Below are positions 20,931 to 33,095 of a stretch of 64,000 bases of DNA, one piece after another; position 1 is the stretch's first letter, and every line of letters starts with the position of its first letter. The position numbers and the translations under genes were made by a program. The notes under the pieces are model-generated. The model did no database searches, was not told where the DNA came from, and worked only from the letters and a program-made list of their open reading frames with translations. The DNA comes from Cladorhizidae sp. MBARI D1340-BT2 (taxonomy: Eukaryota; Porifera; Demospongiae; Poecilosclerida; Cladorhizidae). The DNA is taken from NCBI GenBank assembly GCA_028752905.1, contig JAQNBH010000002.1, positions 39,023,776 through 39,087,775 on the forward strand, read 5' to 3'.

Positions 20931-22261
20931 CAGCCACCTCAGTAGTTCCAAACTAATGAAGGCATTCCATATTGAGCACGGGCTAGCAAAAGCTTAGCAC
21001 CCCAGGCCAATGAGAGATACAACTAGAGGGTCATCAATGCACTGGCTAAGTCCAACCTTAAATCATGGGAAGAGAATATTGTACACAGTTGCCACACAGT
21101 CATCAGGTTAATGACGCACATGCACAGTTTTAGATGTTTTGTGGTAGTATATATTATCTTGCTTTGTCCAAGAAGTTGCACCAACTTGATGTTCTCCAAA
21201 ACCATTCATTTGCTTAACTAATGTCGAGTTCAACAGTGTCGTATGACAAGACGATAATAATATTAATAAAACAGATATACCTAAGTAAGGTGATAATATT
21301 TAGAGCGAGTTTTATTTTATAGGAAAACGATCACTAAACCTCAAATTATATCACCAAATAATAGTTTTATTTCTAATGCTAATCAAGTCCCAAAATAAGT
21401 TCAATTTTGCTTTAGAATTAGAATTCTTGATAGACTTTCAGTATATCATGTCCAACTCAACAAGTCTAGCAATGAAATACGTACTAGTGGTTGTTCTTAG
21501 AACTGGACTGTGAGGTGTGACCCAGTTAGGAAAAAAATCTTTATAGAACACTTCTTCTTAGAACCTCTGTTCCAAGAAAGGATGCCACTATACAAATATT
21601 TATAGAAGGATGCCACAATACAAATATTTATAGAAGGATGCCACTATACAAATATTTATAGAACATTGTTGCTCTATGGAAGGATGCCACAATATATTAT
21701 CAATTTTGGCTCTACAAATTATTAGAAGCATAATATTTTTAATAGGTAAAGGGTCTTTGAAAGTGTGCGGTTTCATTTCTCTTATGTTAATGAAGGCATT
21801 TTTGTCCATTCTACATGTGTAGTGATGTACTCTAACACATGCCCACCTATACACTCGTGGGCAAATTTAGTTTCATTACAGTTTGTTTAACTGTTGTTGT
21901 CATGTCGATGATCTCATTTTCTCCCCGCACTTACTCGAGTCAAATGATTACATCACAGCACATGCCCCCAAGGTAGTCCTTGCCTGGTACAATTGCAGTA
22001 AGGGGCCACAATTGGCATCGCGTAAATTTCAGGGCATTCCGCCATCCCGCGCAAAATTGCAGCGCATAACATTTTTAAACAATAAGAATTACTTTGTAAA
22101 CATCTGAAATAATGATTAATAATTTGTACAAATGGAGTCTCTTTGCCATACTTTCTCCTCCACACATAATATTCTCTAAGGTACCCTTCCAAGAGGGGCT
22201 AGCTGGTACCATGAAGCTTCATCTTCCTCTTGGTGTATCCTCGATGGATTGGGTGTATGCA
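20931..22261. other. Intergenic, no gene recognised
   Basis: Mostly single-copy AT-rich DNA. At about 21570-21690 there are three to four copies of gaaggatgccactatacaaa tatttata. No protein or RNA gene was recognised. Confidence 0.5.
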
Positions 22262-22850
22262 CCAGTGACAGCACTCCACTCTTGTGGCAATACTTAACAG
22301 CCAAGCCTCCACTAACCCAGGCTTATAATGCATGGGCACCAGGAGGTTTCCTCAGAACTCCACTCTTGTGGCAATACTTAACAGCCAAGCCTCCACTAAC
22401 CCAGGCTTATAATGCATGGGCACCAGGAGGTTTCCTCAGAACTCCACTCTTGTGGCAATACTTAACAGACAAGCCTCCACTAACCCAGGCTTATAATGCA
22501 TGGGCACCAGGAGGTTTCCTCAGAACTCCACTCTTGTGGCAATACTTAACAGCCAAGCCTCCACTAACCCAGGCTTATAATGCATGGGCACCAGGAGGTT
22601 TCCTCAGAACTCCACTCTTGTGGCAATACTTAACAGACAAGCCTCCACTAACCCAGGCTTATAATGCATGGGCACCAGGAGGTTTCCTCAGAACTCCACT
22701 CTTGTGGCAATACTTAACAGACAAGCCTCCACTAACCCAGGCTTATAATGCATGGGCACCAGGAGGTTTCCTCAGAACTCCACTCTTGTGGCAATACTTA
22801 AGACTAGACCCAGGCTTATAATGCATGGACACCAGGAGGTTTCCTCAGAA
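22262..22850. repeat. 84-bp minisatellite, seven copies
   Basis: About seven near-identical copies of an 84-bp unit (contains cttaacagccaagcctccac, ccaggcttataatgcatggg and caccaggaggtttcctcaga). The period is 28 codons, so the 190-codon open frame at 22249-22821 is repeat-driven. Confidence 0.95.
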
Positions 22851-23457
22851 GCTTATTCTTAATTAACAGCCCAATTCAAGAAGTGATCAGTTAGTTTCTT
22901 CAGAAGTTTACTCCGACCTGTGTCAACAATATACAGACCTTTATAACAAAACAAGGTAGTTATTGTGCCTATCTCTATATGTGTAGGCACTTGCTGGAGT
23001 AGTCACCATGGCAACATAAAGTTCTACAACAAAAACAAGACAATTTTTTAATCGGATCTTACCACAGACATTTAAAGGAAACCCTTTACCTAATAACATT
23101 ATCCTGCTCTTCTAAATTTTCATGCAATGTGGTCTACACTGTAAGATCTCTAGTCATATACTCCTAATTTCATATACTCCTCATTTAAACAAAAAAACAC
23201 GTATACTATTGCACTATATACTAGTGCTATATACAATAATGCATGCACTAGATATATGCTCCACTATATTGCTTTACATTATATACTGCACTCTATAATG
23301 CATTACACTATATTGCTATACATTATATACTATAGACTCACACTAGAGATTATTAGTTATTGCATGGTCATATCTTGTGGGTATAAATTGTCCTTAAAAT
23401 GTCAAGTCATATAGTTATTAATGGAGTATATAGAGTGCTCTAGATGTCCTAGGTATT

Positions 23458-23496
<39 letters not shown>

Positions 23497-23570
23497 TATA
23501 TAGAGTGCTCTAGATGTCCTACAATTATTAATGGTATATATATATATATATATGTATAGAGTATATAGAG
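22851..23570. other. AT-rich intergenic DNA with (TA)n and (GA)n tract
   Basis: No gene seen. A (TA)n-(GA)n tract at about 23457-23500 is flanked by two copies of gtatatagagtgctctagat, and another (TA)n follows before the hAT element. Confidence 0.6.
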
Positions 23571-23859
23571 CAATGTTTGCATTTTACCCGGGTAAAACCT
23601 ATTTAACCCAACCCAGTGGGTAAAGCCTGTGTTTTAGGTATTTTCCCCAGGTTTTAACCCTATTTTACCCAGGATTTTTACCCGGGTATTACCCAGTGAT
23701 ATAAACTTATTTGTAACCCAGTCTCACAGTCCTGTCCGAGAGCCACAAGTGTCTGGGTGGTGGTGCACCAGGGCTATTTAAAAGACAAGCAAATACCACA
23801 GGTCATCATTCACTGCTTACATTAGTGTACTGCTGAAATTCTGCTACTCAAAAGTCACT

Positions 23860-26105
23860 ATGTTCAAGGTTGGACGGCCAAAGAATATTGCCAACAGGAA
23901 GACAATGCAGGAAGTGTTTCCATTTGTTATCAGCAAAAGTGGAGCGCCTCATCGCTCATCACAAAAGCTGTTCGGGTATCTCTCTTGTGACTATATACCC
24001 TACAAAAGAGACCTGCATGTGACTTATCAGATTGCCAGGATGAAATCAAGAGAAGCTGAACAACCATCATCCAGCCATGTAGTCTCCTCTCTTCCTCCCC
24101 CTGCAAAGAAGCAGCGACAGACTGTCTCAATGATCACCTTGTCACAACTACACCAGTACAAAAGCAAGACCTGGACCAGGCATGGGCTGATCTGTTGTAT
24201 GCCACCAACACACCCTTCAACTTTGCTCATCACCCATTATTCAAGAAAGTTTGCAACATGATGCGCCCAGGATATGTACCTCCAACAGCCAAGCACATCG
24301 GTGGCTCACTTCTTGATAATTCGCACAACCAACTTCAATCAAGGATGAGAGCAACAGCTACAGAACAAGCCCATCCAACAGGATGGCTGGACTAACATCA
24401 AGGATGACCCCATCATTGCCACTTCTCTCACTGCTGGTGGCATAGGCTACTTCCATGATGCTCATGACTGTCAGCTTTCCACTCTCTACTCAACTTCTTT
24501 AGCTTGAGTAGTGGGAACAACTGCGACGCCCTAATATAACTATTAACTTACTGTTACAATTACTACTAGAGCCAAAATCAGACTACCCTTCCTGGTAGCT
24601 GTTTCCCCCTGCCTAGCCCGAAACTAGTAGGGAATAGCGCCTTGCTATTGAATGGGTTAAAGTTTATTAAGAAACTGGAAAACTATCCAAGCCTCTTTAA
24701 CTACAATATAAACATAAACTTACAACAATACTCAGTTGTACTATAGTCAGTTTTTAAACTAAAACAATCCCGCGTCTCTAACAACAACAATCGCCGTTAG
24801 CTGATGACGTCACTGTTCGTCATCAGTGGATTCGCCACTCCGTAAATAAACCCGTAAGGGCACCGTCTCGTAGCCCTCCGCTGGCCTTCCGTTGCGAAGA
24901 TTCCCTTTGTGAGCTTTGTTGGCAACCACATGTCCTTTTGGAGAGCTTTCCTTTTGATAGCTTCTTTGTTGAGTATATCTTTGTGGCTTTGTTAATTGCT
25001 CATTACTGTTCTTATTCGTTTGTAGGTGCTGTGCTGTCTCATACTTGTCTAGTGCTGGGCACTCTGTAGTCAGGGTTGAGATCCCTGACAATGACCCCAT
25101 ATCCACTAAGAAAACAGCAGAAGTATGCAAAGATCTTCTTTTGGATTCTATCAAGACAGCAGAAAGCAAGTATGGATGTGAAGTACTGAACTGCTGTACA
25201 GACGAGAACAAAATGAAGAAAATGCATGAAGAAGTCCACAAAGAGCGTCCTGATGTCAACGTATGTGGCTGCATGAGCCACAGCCTGAACCTTCTTTGTC
25301 AAGACCTGTCCACTCCATGGGTCATGGAGCATGTCAAGTCCATCAACCATCACTTCAAACATGTCCACCGTTCCAATGGATGGTTGAGGGAGTCACCTGG
25401 CCATGTTAAACCCAAATTGCCTTGTCCTACACGCTGGAATAGTAATCTGGATTGTCTGAAATCAATTATGGCCAATTATTCCATCTACAAGAAAAAGCCA
25501 TAGACAATGCTGATGAGATGGATCCCATTATTGTTAGTAGTAAGATCAAGAATCTAGGTCTTGCTGCTGGAGATCTCCTTGAACAACTCAAACCTAAATG
25601 TCAAAGTGATAGCTGCATGATTGCTGATGCTACACATCACTACCTCTCCCTCCTTAAAGAGCCCAATCTGGAACCCCACCAGGATGCTAACTTTGCTGCA
25701 GTGGTTAAGGTTGGCCACCTTGCTGCCTACCTACTTCACCCTAAATATCATGGCCAGTTACTTAGTGATTGCTGAAGACAAAAAGCCAAGCATTCCTCAG
25801 CACAGCCATCTCTTTTGAGAAGCTCAGGAGGTCCCATTCCCTTCATCCTACTTTGAGCCTGGTGCCACTGAAACCCCACCTCTCACTTGGTGGAAAGGTA
25901 TAGACAAGAGGTGTGTCCTGCCCCTGGATTCATGCAACTTATGAAGCAACTCCACATTGCAGTTGCATCTTCCAGCTCCATAGAAAGTATATTTAGCTCC
26001 TATGGACTTATCCACAACAAACTCCGCAACCGCCTGGGAAATGAGAAAGCCCAGAAACTTGTCTTCTGCCACAGGCTCCTGCGAGGACCTCAGGAGATTG
26101 ACTAT
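23860..26105 (+). pseudogene. hAT transposase-like pseudogene (DUF659-type)
   Basis: A cut-and-paste transposase relic in several frames. Seen: an N-terminal segment (23860-24170), then a shifted frame with NTPFNFAHHPLFKKVCNMMR and RPGYVPPTAKHIGGSLLD (DUF659-like), DGWTNIKDDPIIATSL (about 24382-24430), a break by a foreign insert, then CTDENKMKKMHEEV, VCGCMSHSLNLLCQDL and PTRWNSNLDCL (25075-25500), a frame change near 25500, and a C-terminal hAT dimerisation segment ASSSSIESIFSSYGLIHNKL with NRLGNEKAQKL ending at about 26107. At least three frameshifts or stops make it inactive. Confidence 0.8.
24505..25045. mobile_element. Foreign insert inside the hAT transposase
   Basis: About 540 bp interrupts the transposase frame. 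The pentamer tagtg occurs at both junctions (about 24507 and 25047) and could be a target duplication. On the minus strand there is an open stretch of about 70 codons ending ...YLRSGESTDDEQ-stop at 24810. An end fragment or solo LTR of a retroelement would fit, but I cannot name a family. Confidence 0.35.
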
Positions 26106-26456
26106 TAAATCTGTTTAACTTGCATATCAATTGGACTTTAATCCCACGAATCTTGTTTAAATATTTAAATAAATCATTAAATAAAAAAATATATACTCTA
26201 AATAAATGCTGAGTGAAACACAGCTCCTGTTTTTGTCTAGTTCTTTACAGTTGCCAATTATTGAATGTCTTACTTCCTGATTACAGAGTTAATTTATTAT
26301 AATATCTTTAGAGTTTATAATAAATCTATTGTGTCTATTATTTTATCCCGGGTTGTATCCATGTTTGTGTAAAACATGTTTGTGTAAAACCCAGGTAAAA
26401 GGTATTTAATCCAACCCGGGTTACACCCAAGCCCGGGGTAAAACCTGCGAACTCTG

Positions 26457-27240
26457 ATATATAGAGGTGTACATAGAGAAGGATATATATATATATATAT
26501 GGGTGAATATAGAGCAGTATATATGTAGTAATGAGAGGTGAATATAGAGCAGGATATATACAGAGGTGAACAGCAGGATATATAGAGAGGTGAATATAGA
26601 GTAGGATATATATATAGGGTGAACATAGAGCAGGATATATGGAGAGGTGAATTTAGAGGAAGGATTAATATAAAGAGTTTAATATAGAGAAGGATGGATA
26701 TATAGGTGTGAACATAGAGCAGGATATACAGAGTTAATATAGAGCAACATATATAGAGAGGAACATAGAGTGAGGTAAATATAGAGTAGGATGTACATAT
26801 AGATGTATATATAGATGGTGAACAAAGAGCAGGATATATATATATATATATTATATATAGAGTGAGGTGAACATAGAGATGATATATATAGGGGTGGATA
26901 TAGAGCTGGATATATATAGAGAGGTGAACATAGAGCATGATATATATATAGGGGTGGATATAGAGCTGGATATATATAGAGACGTGAATATAGGGTGAAC
27001 ATAGAGCAGGAAATAGAGAGAGAGGTGAACATAGAGGAGGATATATAGAGAGGTGAATGAATAAGCTGGATATATAGGTGGTGAATGTAGAGCAGGATAT
27101 ATATAGAGAGAGGTGAACACAGAGCAGAATATACATAGGGGTGAATAGGATATAGATAGAGAGAAAGAGGTGACTATAGAGTGGGATATATATAGGTGTT
27201 GAATATAGAGCTGGTATCTATAGGTGGTGAATATACTTCC
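26457..27240. repeat. Purine-rich degenerate tandem repeat
   Basis: Repeated gaacatagagcaggatatat and agagaggtgaatatagag blocks of varying length with strong purine bias on +. The antisense open frames (26315-27297) rich in Tyr/Ile/Ser/Leu are products of this repeat. Confidence 0.88.
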
Positions 27241-27279
27241 TTCAGGTAACCCATTAATAATATTAATATTTACATGTCT

Positions 27280-30200
27280 ATAATATATAATAAACACGTA
27301 AATAATATATAATAATATTTACATGTATATAAAATATAATAATATTTACAAGTAAATAATATATACCCGTATATAATATATAATAATATTTACATGTATA
27401 TATATAATAATATTTACTATGTTTAAAATATTAAAAGTGCAACAAAAACCACTTCAATATTTAGAGGCATGCCTCCCCTAAAAGGTTTTCTACATCTACA
27501 GCCAGTGTAGTAAAAGAATTGCCATTTTAGAAATTCTGGATCTGAAATTCTGGATCTGCCCCTGTACTGGTATTATTAATAAAGATGATATTAATTTTGT
27601 TCATTTGCACGTACATGATATATAATACTATTTACATGTATATAATATTTACATGTATATAATATAAATAATATTTACACGTATATAATATATAATATTA
27701 TTTACACATATATAATATATAATAATATTTACACGTATATAATATATAATAATATTTACAAGTATATAATTAAAATATTTATGTATATAATATATAAAAT
27801 ATTTATACATGTATATAATATACATGTATATAATATATTATAATAATATTTACACGTATATAATATATAATAATATTTACAAATATATAATATATAATAA
27901 TATTTACAAGTATATAATATATAATAATATATACATGTATATAATATATAATATATTTACACGTATATAATATATAATAATATTGACATGTATATAATAT
28001 ATAATAATATTTATAATAATATTTACATGTATATATAATATTAATAATATTTACAAGTATATAATATATAATATTTACATGTATATAATATATAACATTT
28101 ACATGTATATAATATATTTACACGTATATAATATATAATAATATTTACACGTATATAATATATAATAATATTTACACGTATATAATATATAATAATATTT
28201 ACAAGTATATAATATAATAAAATATTTATGTATATAATATATAAAATATTTATACATGTATATAATATACATGTATATAATATATTATAATAATATTTAC
28301 ATGTATATAATATATAATAATATTTACAAGTATATAATATATAATAATATTTACAAGTATATAATATATAATAATATATACATGTATATAATATATAATA
28401 TATTTACACGTATATAATATATAATAATATTTACATGTATATAATATATAATAATATTTATAATAATATTTACATGTATATATAATATTAATAATATTTA
28501 CAAGTATATAATATATAATATTTACATGTATATAATATATAACATTTACATGTATATAATATATTTACACGTATATAATATATAATAATATTTACACGTA
28601 TATAATATATAATAATATTTACATGTATAAAATATAATATTTACACGTACATGTATATAATATTTACATGTATATAATATATAATAATATTTATCGTTAT
28701 ATACACGTATATAATATATATTTACACGTATATAATATATAATATTTACACATAATATATAATTACATGTATATAATATATAATAATATTTAAATGTATA
28801 TAATATATAATTATATTTACAAGTTTATAATATATATAATATTTACAAGTTTATAATATATATAATATTTACAAGTTTATTAACACGCATATAATATATA
28901 ATAATATTGACATGTATACAATATCTAATATTTACAAGTATAATAATATTTACTTGCATATAATATACATGTATATAATATATAATAATATTTACTGTAT
29001 ATAATATATAATAATATTTACATGTATATAATATATAAATTTACATACAAGTATATAATATATAAAATATTTACATGTATATAATTCTTACATGTACATA
29101 ATATATTATAATATTTACATGCATATAATATAACAATATTTACACGTATATAATATATAAATATTTACATGTATATAATATATAATAATATTTACATATG
29201 TATATAATATATAATAATATTTAATAAATATAATAATATTTAGATGTGTAATAAAATTAACATGTATATAATATTTACACGTATATATAATATATAATAT
29301 TTAAACGTATACAATATATAATTATTATATAATAATATTTACATGTATATAATATTTAATATAATATTTAATAAATATAGACGTATATAATAAAATTTAC
29401 ATGTATCTAATATATAATAATATTTACATGTATATAATATATAAATTTACATGCAAGTATATAATATATAAAATATTTACATGTATATAATACTTACATG
29501 TATATAATATATTATAATATTTACATGTATATAATATATATAATATTTACACGTATATATAATATATAATAATATTTACACGTATATATAATATATAATA
29601 ATATTTAAACGTATACAATATATAATTATTATATAATAATATTTACATGTATATAATATTTAATAATATTTAATAAATATAGACGTATATAATATATAAT
29701 AATATTTACATGTATATAATATATATAATAAAATTTAAACGTATACAATATATAATTATTATATAATAATATTTACATGTATATAATATTTAATAATATT
29801 TAATAAATATAGACGTATATAATATATAATAAAATTTACATGTATATAATATATAATAATATTTACACGTATATAATATATAACAATATTTACACGTATA
29901 TATTATTTGTATATATAATATTTAAACGTATACAATATAAACATGTATATATAATATATAATAATATTTACATGTATATAATATATAATAATATTTACAT
30001 GTATATAATATATATAATAAAATTTACATGTATATAATATATCATGTATATAATATATAATAATATTAATAAATATAATAATATTTATATGTATATAATA
30101 TATAATAAAATTTACATGTATATAAAATACGTATATAATATATAATAGTATATAATATATACACGTATATAATTTTTAATAAAATTTACATGTGACCTCG

Positions 30201-30810
30201 CAAATGCATACGGCAGCGTCCACCACTCGCTCATCCAGTTCTCACACTACTATGCCCCCCCACAACTCTGCTCCATCTTAGAATCCCTTTACTCAGACCT
30301 CACAGCCACCATCCTAACTTCAGATTGGTCTACCCCAAGCATTCCTCTGAAGATAGGTGTCTATCAAGGTGACCCTCTGTCGGGGGTAGTGTTTAATACG
30401 TATAATAATATAATATTTACATGTATATAATATATATTTACATGTATATAATATAAATTATATGTACATAATATATAATAATATATATAATATTTACACA
30501 TATATAATATTTAAATGTAGATTATATATAATAATATTTACATGTATTTAATATACATGTATTTAATATATAATTATATTTACATGTATATAATATATAA
30601 TAATATTTACATGTATTATATTTATATATATATATAATATATAATATTTACACGTATATAATATATAATAATATTTACACGTATATAATATATAATATTT
30701 ATACGTATATAATATATAATAATATTTACATGTATATAATATATAACAATATTATATGTATTATTATTTACACGTAATATTTACACGTATATAATATTTA
30801 CATGTATATA
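27280..30810. repeat. 3.5-kb AT-rich satellite, about 27-30-bp unit
   Basis: Unit approximately atataatatataataatatt tacatgtat, with variant centres (acacgtat, acaagtat). A block at about 27720-28130 is nearly repeated at about 28180-28610. Interrupted at 27420-27610 by single-copy sequence and at 30194-30400 by a reverse-transcriptase fragment. Confidence 0.95.
30194..30400 (+). pseudogene. Non-LTR retrotransposon reverse-transcriptase fragment
   Basis: About 68 codons are open and read DLANAYGSVHHSLIQFSHYY, then a middle ending TSDWSTPSIPLKIG, then VYQGDPLSGVVFNT. This is the conserved palm segment of non-LTR reverse transcriptases (D-x-x-NA-F/Y-GSV-x-H, and G-V-x-QGDPLS-x-x-FN). Both ends stop abruptly in AT satellite. 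It could come from the same family as the element end at 54115-54873. Confidence 0.8.
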
Positions 30811-30811
30811 A

Positions 30812-31645
30812 TACTGGGTCAGGCACTTGCTCCCCCCACACATACAGACTTGGGTCAGGCACTTGCTCCCCCCACACATACAGACTTGGTTCAGGCACTT
30901 GCTCCCCACACATACAGACTTGGGTCAGGCACTTGCTCCCCACACATACAGACTTGGGTCAGGCACTTGCTCCCCCCACACATACAGACTTGGGTCAGGC
31001 ACTTGCTCCCCCCACACATACAGACTTGGGTCAGGCACTTGCTGCCCCCACACACCACACATACAGACTTGGGTCAGGCACTTGCTCCCCCAAACATACA
31101 GACTTGGGTCAGGCACTTGCTCCCCCCACACATACAGACTTGGGTCAGGCACTTGCTCCCCCCACACATACAGACTTGGGTCAGGCACTTGCTGCCCCCA
31201 CACATACAGACTTGGGACAGACACTTGCTCCCCCAAACATACAGACTTGGGTCAGGCACTTGCTCCCCCCACACATACAGACTTGGGTCAGGCACTTGCT
31301 CCCCCCACACATACAGACTTGGGTCAGGCACTTGCTGCCCCCACACATACAGACTTCGGTCAGGCACTTGCTCCCCCAAACATACAGACTTGGGTCAGGC
31401 ACTTGCTCCCCCCACACATACAGACTTGGGTCAGGCACTTGCTCCCCCCACACATACAGACTTGGGTCAGGCACTTGCTGCCCCCACACATACAGACTTC
31501 GGTCAGGCACTTGCTCCCCCAAACATACAGACTTGGGTCAGGCACTTGCTCCCCCCACACATACAGACTTGGGTCAGGCACTTGCTCCCCCCACACATAC
31601 AGACTTGGGACAGGCACTTGCTGCCCCCACACATACAGACTTGGG
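30812..31645. repeat. About 35-bp minisatellite
   Basis: About 24 copies of cacatacagacttgggtcag plus gcacttgctcccccca. Unit length varies by 1-2 bases in the C run. A larger pattern of four units (ctcccccaaacat, ctccccccacacat twice, ctgcccccacacat) recurs about four times, i.e. a higher-order repeat of about 142 bp. Confidence 0.95.
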
Positions 31646-31711
31646 TCATAAAATGGACCATGTCATCAACAGCAGCCACACCCAGTGGCCCCAAGAGAAG
31701 TTCTCATCGCG

Positions 31712-31825
31712 TTAGGTGAACATTATTAACAAACTTGCTGTTAGGTGAACATTATTAATACACTTGCTGTTAGGTGAACATTATTAACACACTTGCTGTT
31801 AGGTGGACATTATTAATACACTTGC
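31712..31825. repeat. About 29-bp repeat, four copies
   Basis: Four copies of tgttaggtgaacattattaa cacacttgc, immediately 3' of the NLR gene (which lies on the other strand). Confidence 0.85.
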
Positions 31826-31945
31826 TGAGTAACAGAGTGGTGAAGACAGGGGGAGTAGTTATGGTGGAATATGCAGCACATTGTCTGAAAGTGTTACGAG
31901 GTTCACTTGTAGATCATAAAGACTCAGGGTGGAGGTGTTAATCAG
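31826..31945 (-). other. Probable 3' UTR of the NLR-like gene
   Basis: Single-copy sequence between the stop codon and the next minisatellite. No clear polyadenylation signal is seen on the minus strand. Confidence 0.35.
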
Positions 31946-33095
31946 TCATAGCCTGAGGTAGGCACACTTGAGTTGTTTTAAAGCATAACGACCATTAGCA
32001 CCAATATTGTTATTATGGAGCCACAGTTGTTGTAGACTATTACAAGTAATTAGTGCACCTGCCAGAGCCACTGCACCATCGTCACCAATATTGTTATAAC
32101 TGAAACTCAATGTTTGTATAGAGTTTAGCTTGTTGAGGATAACTTCTCTCAGTAGTGCTGTAACATGTGCAGCATGTAAGAGACATCTATTCATAGATAG
32201 GTGTGTAACAGGGTGGGAAGCAGTGGTGATGACATAGCCCACAGCAGTCATGTCAGAAGGTGTGAGAGTAGAGTCATCAAAGAGAAGCTGACCAGCTCTT
32301 CCCTCTGCTAAGTTGTCACAGAGCAGACGTTGTTGAGATACAAATGCACAGTGGACCTCATGCAAGATATCTTGTGATCTCTTGCTATCTGCAGGCCACA
32401 TTATATGCTGTATTTCTGCTAGTTTGTCTTCAGTCTTGACTATGCTGCAGTAAAACTTCCATACTACACGCATGTGCTTCGCTGCTGCATATTGGGTGAC
32501 AATCTTCTTTTGTTCTCTATTTTTAAGTTGAGCTAAGTGGCGTGCTGCCAGATATTCCTGGAAGGTGAGGTGGAGAAAGGTGTAGGTATTGTCCAGTTGG
32601 TCTAGTTCAGCTATTCTGTCCACTGTGAGCAAGCCGAGAGTAGGCGCATCATCCAGGCCAGTACAAAGAGAAAATGAAACGTGGGTATCACTCTGGCGAA
32701 CAGTCTGTGAGGAGTTGGTGGTCATATTAAAGGCGAGTCTGCAGATCTTACGGAAACGTTTCTTGTCCCTTCGTCGTAAATCTTTCAGTGAAGGTAGTGT
32801 AGCTGCTGCATTAGCACGCTTTAGATTGCGTAAGACAATAAATTTGGTAAAATGTTCGTAGATAACTGCCTCATTTGCTGGAATCACTCGCTCATGCTCA
32901 TGGAGGAAGCATATCATGGCAGCATGCACTGGCAGATAGCACATGTGGAGTAGGTTGGGGTGGGAATTTAGATATGCTTTCAGTTGAGCTGGTGAGCTAC
33001 TACTGGATGTGAAGGGATATTTGTCGACATATTCAAGGATTTGCTCATGACTGAAGCCCAGCACTTCAACACGTCTGTTAACATGAGGAGCACAC
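31946..33095 (-). CDS. NLR-like gene exon 2 (residues about 537-918)
   Basis: Starts after acceptor ggatactag with CAPHVNRRVEVLGFSHEQIL, the usual continuation of NACHT proteins after S-R-P...LR. It carries the helical/winged-helix region and two LRR units, and ends KCAYLRL-stop. Confidence 0.85.

Larger units (their letters stand above)
23571..26456 (+). mobile_element. Degenerate hAT-superfamily DNA transposon
   Basis: The left end reads caatgtttgcattttacccg and the right end, reverse-complemented, reads cagagttcgcaggttttacc ccggg. These are imperfect inverted repeats with the CA(G/A)xGTT-type start common in hAT elements. Between them lie broken hAT transposase frames. The 8-bp target duplication cannot be judged because both flanks are (TA)n/(GA)n rich (atatagag on the left, atatatagag on the right). 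Further ACCCGGG/CCCAGG-rich subterminal sequence occurs at both ends. Confidence 0.75.

Noticed and set aside
19795..20997. 400-codon frame with DKELTSSDQD-like repeats and other frames of the same array
   Set aside because: Period 27 keeps several frames open on both strands; there is a stop just upstream of the Lys/Glu-rich frame and no start codon.
23860..24261. Intact host gene with a nuclear-type N-terminus
   Set aside because: It lies inside hAT terminal repeats and runs by frameshift into transposase motifs.
26315..27297. Tyr/Ile/Ser-rich antisense frames resembling membrane protein
   Set aside because: Arise from the purine-rich repeat; three frames overlap and none has a conserved domain.
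27280..30810. Centromere or replication origin
   Set aside because: AT-rich satellite alone is not evidence of either function, and no conserved box is recognisable.
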